Shown piece after piece: positions 32,585 through 32,872 of a stretch of 32,872 nucleotides of DNA. Made by a program: the position numbers and the translations under genes. Source of the DNA: a virus; IMG/VR virus record IMGVR_UViG_3300030328_001841, positions 1 through 32,872 of that record; one strand, 5' to 3'. Every line of letters begins with the position of its first letter. Position 1 is the stretch's first letter. The notes beneath the pieces are model-generated. The model was not told the DNA's origin, searched no databases, and worked only from the letters and a program-made list of their open reading frames with translations.

Positions 32585-32683
32585 ATGGTAAGAATTTTAA
32601 AATGGTTAACAGATAAAATAAAAGCATTCAATAATAAAGTTGCAACTGCTTGGAATAAGTGGTTGAAAAAAATTAAAATGTAA
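32585..32683 (+). CDS. Cationic amphipathic peptide, 32 aa, in lysis region
   Basis: MVRILKWLTDKIKAFNNKVA is followed by TAWNKWLKKIKM. One Arg and eight Lys against one Asp give a net charge near +8. Hydrophobic residues I4, L8, I12, F15, V19, W23, W26 and I30 fall at 3-4 spacing, making one face of a helix, with Lys on the other. This is the form of membrane-active antimicrobial peptides and of the phage disruptin class. It lies between a holin-like gene and the endolysin (stop at 32683, endolysin ATG at 32688). ORF is short, so translation must be shown. Confidence 0.55.
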   Translation: MVRILKWLTDKIKAFNNKVATAWNKWLKKIKM

Positions 32684-32687
32684 ATAG

Positions 32688-32872
32688 ATGAAACTAAGTA
32701 AGAATTTATCTTTAGCAGAGGTAGTAAGAAGTGAGACAGCAAAGAGGTTAAACATAGATAATAATCCTACAAAAGAACATTTAGAAAATTTAAAAACAAT
32801 AGCTGATAAAGTGTTTCAGCCAATAAGAGACCATTTCAGTTGTCCTATACATATTTCTTCTGGTTATAGAGG
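32688..32872 (+). CDS. Peptidase M15-family endolysin (5' part, continues at base 1)
   Basis: The real start is ATG 32688, giving MKLSKNLSLAEVVRSETAKR and then a helix NIDNNPTKEHLENLKTIADK before VFQPIRDHF and the M15 SGYRG motif. At base 32742 the frame matches window base 1 exactly. The continuation is described in the entry for 1-495; the total is 182 residues. No signal peptide at this N-terminus. Confidence 0.88.
   Translation, partial: MKLSKNLSLAEVVRSETAKRLNIDNNPTKEHLENLKTIADKVFQPIRDHFSCPIHISSGYR
32742..32872. repeat. Terminal direct repeat, right copy
   Basis: Second copy of bases 1-131. It carries the 5' part of the endolysin gene. The single mismatch to the left copy is synonymous and may be a population variant or a read error. 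Confidence 0.95.

Noticed and set aside
1-32872. Prophage or temperate lifestyle
   Set aside because: No integrase, excisionase or repressor was recognised, and the ends overlap as a closed circle without host flanks.
1-32872. tRNA genes
   Set aside because: No cloverleaf-like segment was seen; noncoding gaps are too short or too AT-rich, and the tRNA TTCGA box would require CpG, which is absent.

Overview
The window is an essentially complete genome of a tailed phage, 32,741 bp plus a 131-bp terminal redundancy: bases 32742-32872 repeat bases 1-131 with one synonymous mismatch. The contig is therefore a circular or circularly permuted molecule cut inside the endolysin gene. Base composition is very AT-rich (roughly 30% G+C by eye). 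Genes are tightly packed, often joined by TAATG or ATGA stop/start overlaps, and mostly lack Shine-Dalgarno sequences. Together with the protein types (prolyl-hydroxylase-like dioxygenase, S74 fibre, Cys-less thioredoxin-like protein, M15 endolysin) this suggests a phage of a marine Bacteroidota/Flavobacteriia-like host. That host call is an inference. No integrase, repressor, tRNA or CRISPR was seen, so a lytic phage is most likely.

Layout. (i) 32688-495 to 951: lysis end, with the M15 peptidase endolysin, an overlapping GTA-type holin and a tiny CDGSH iron-sulfur protein. (ii) 952-1112: very AT-rich palindromic gap, a candidate origin or promoter region. (iii) 1113-9314: early/replication block with NinG-like nuclease, SSB-like protein, DnaB-type helicase core, sigma-like factor, two PD-(D/E)XK nucleases, two DNA methyltransferases (beta-class amino-MTase and C5-cytosine type), a dATP/dGTP-diphosphohydrolase-like protein and a DnaA-domain-IV-like protein. 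(iv) 9287-10760: terminase. (v) 10764-11589: candidate structured RNA and the only minus-strand genes, three small ORFs. (vi) 11671-31780: virion genes in an unusual order: frameshifted tail chaperone, connectors, baseplate proteins, a 2OG dioxygenase, tape measure, prohead protease, scaffold, major capsid, tail tube, portal, connector, S74 fibre and a second fibre. (vii) 31806-32683: small membrane or exported proteins leading back to the endolysin, including a 32-residue cationic amphipathic peptide.

How it works together. Units that follow a gap often carry TTATA exactly ten bases before the ATG, consistent with promoters giving leaderless or near-leaderless mRNAs, possibly read by the phage sigma-like factor. 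The chaperone pair points to a siphovirus-like long tail.

The most striking property is genome-wide. I found no CpG dinucleotide on a full read and no GGCC. Every GATC I found (about 60) lies in CTGATC, CATGATC or CAGGATC (or the complement). This points to strong restriction or modification pressure acting together with the phage's own methyltransferases. No stretch over about 300 bases lacks a gene.
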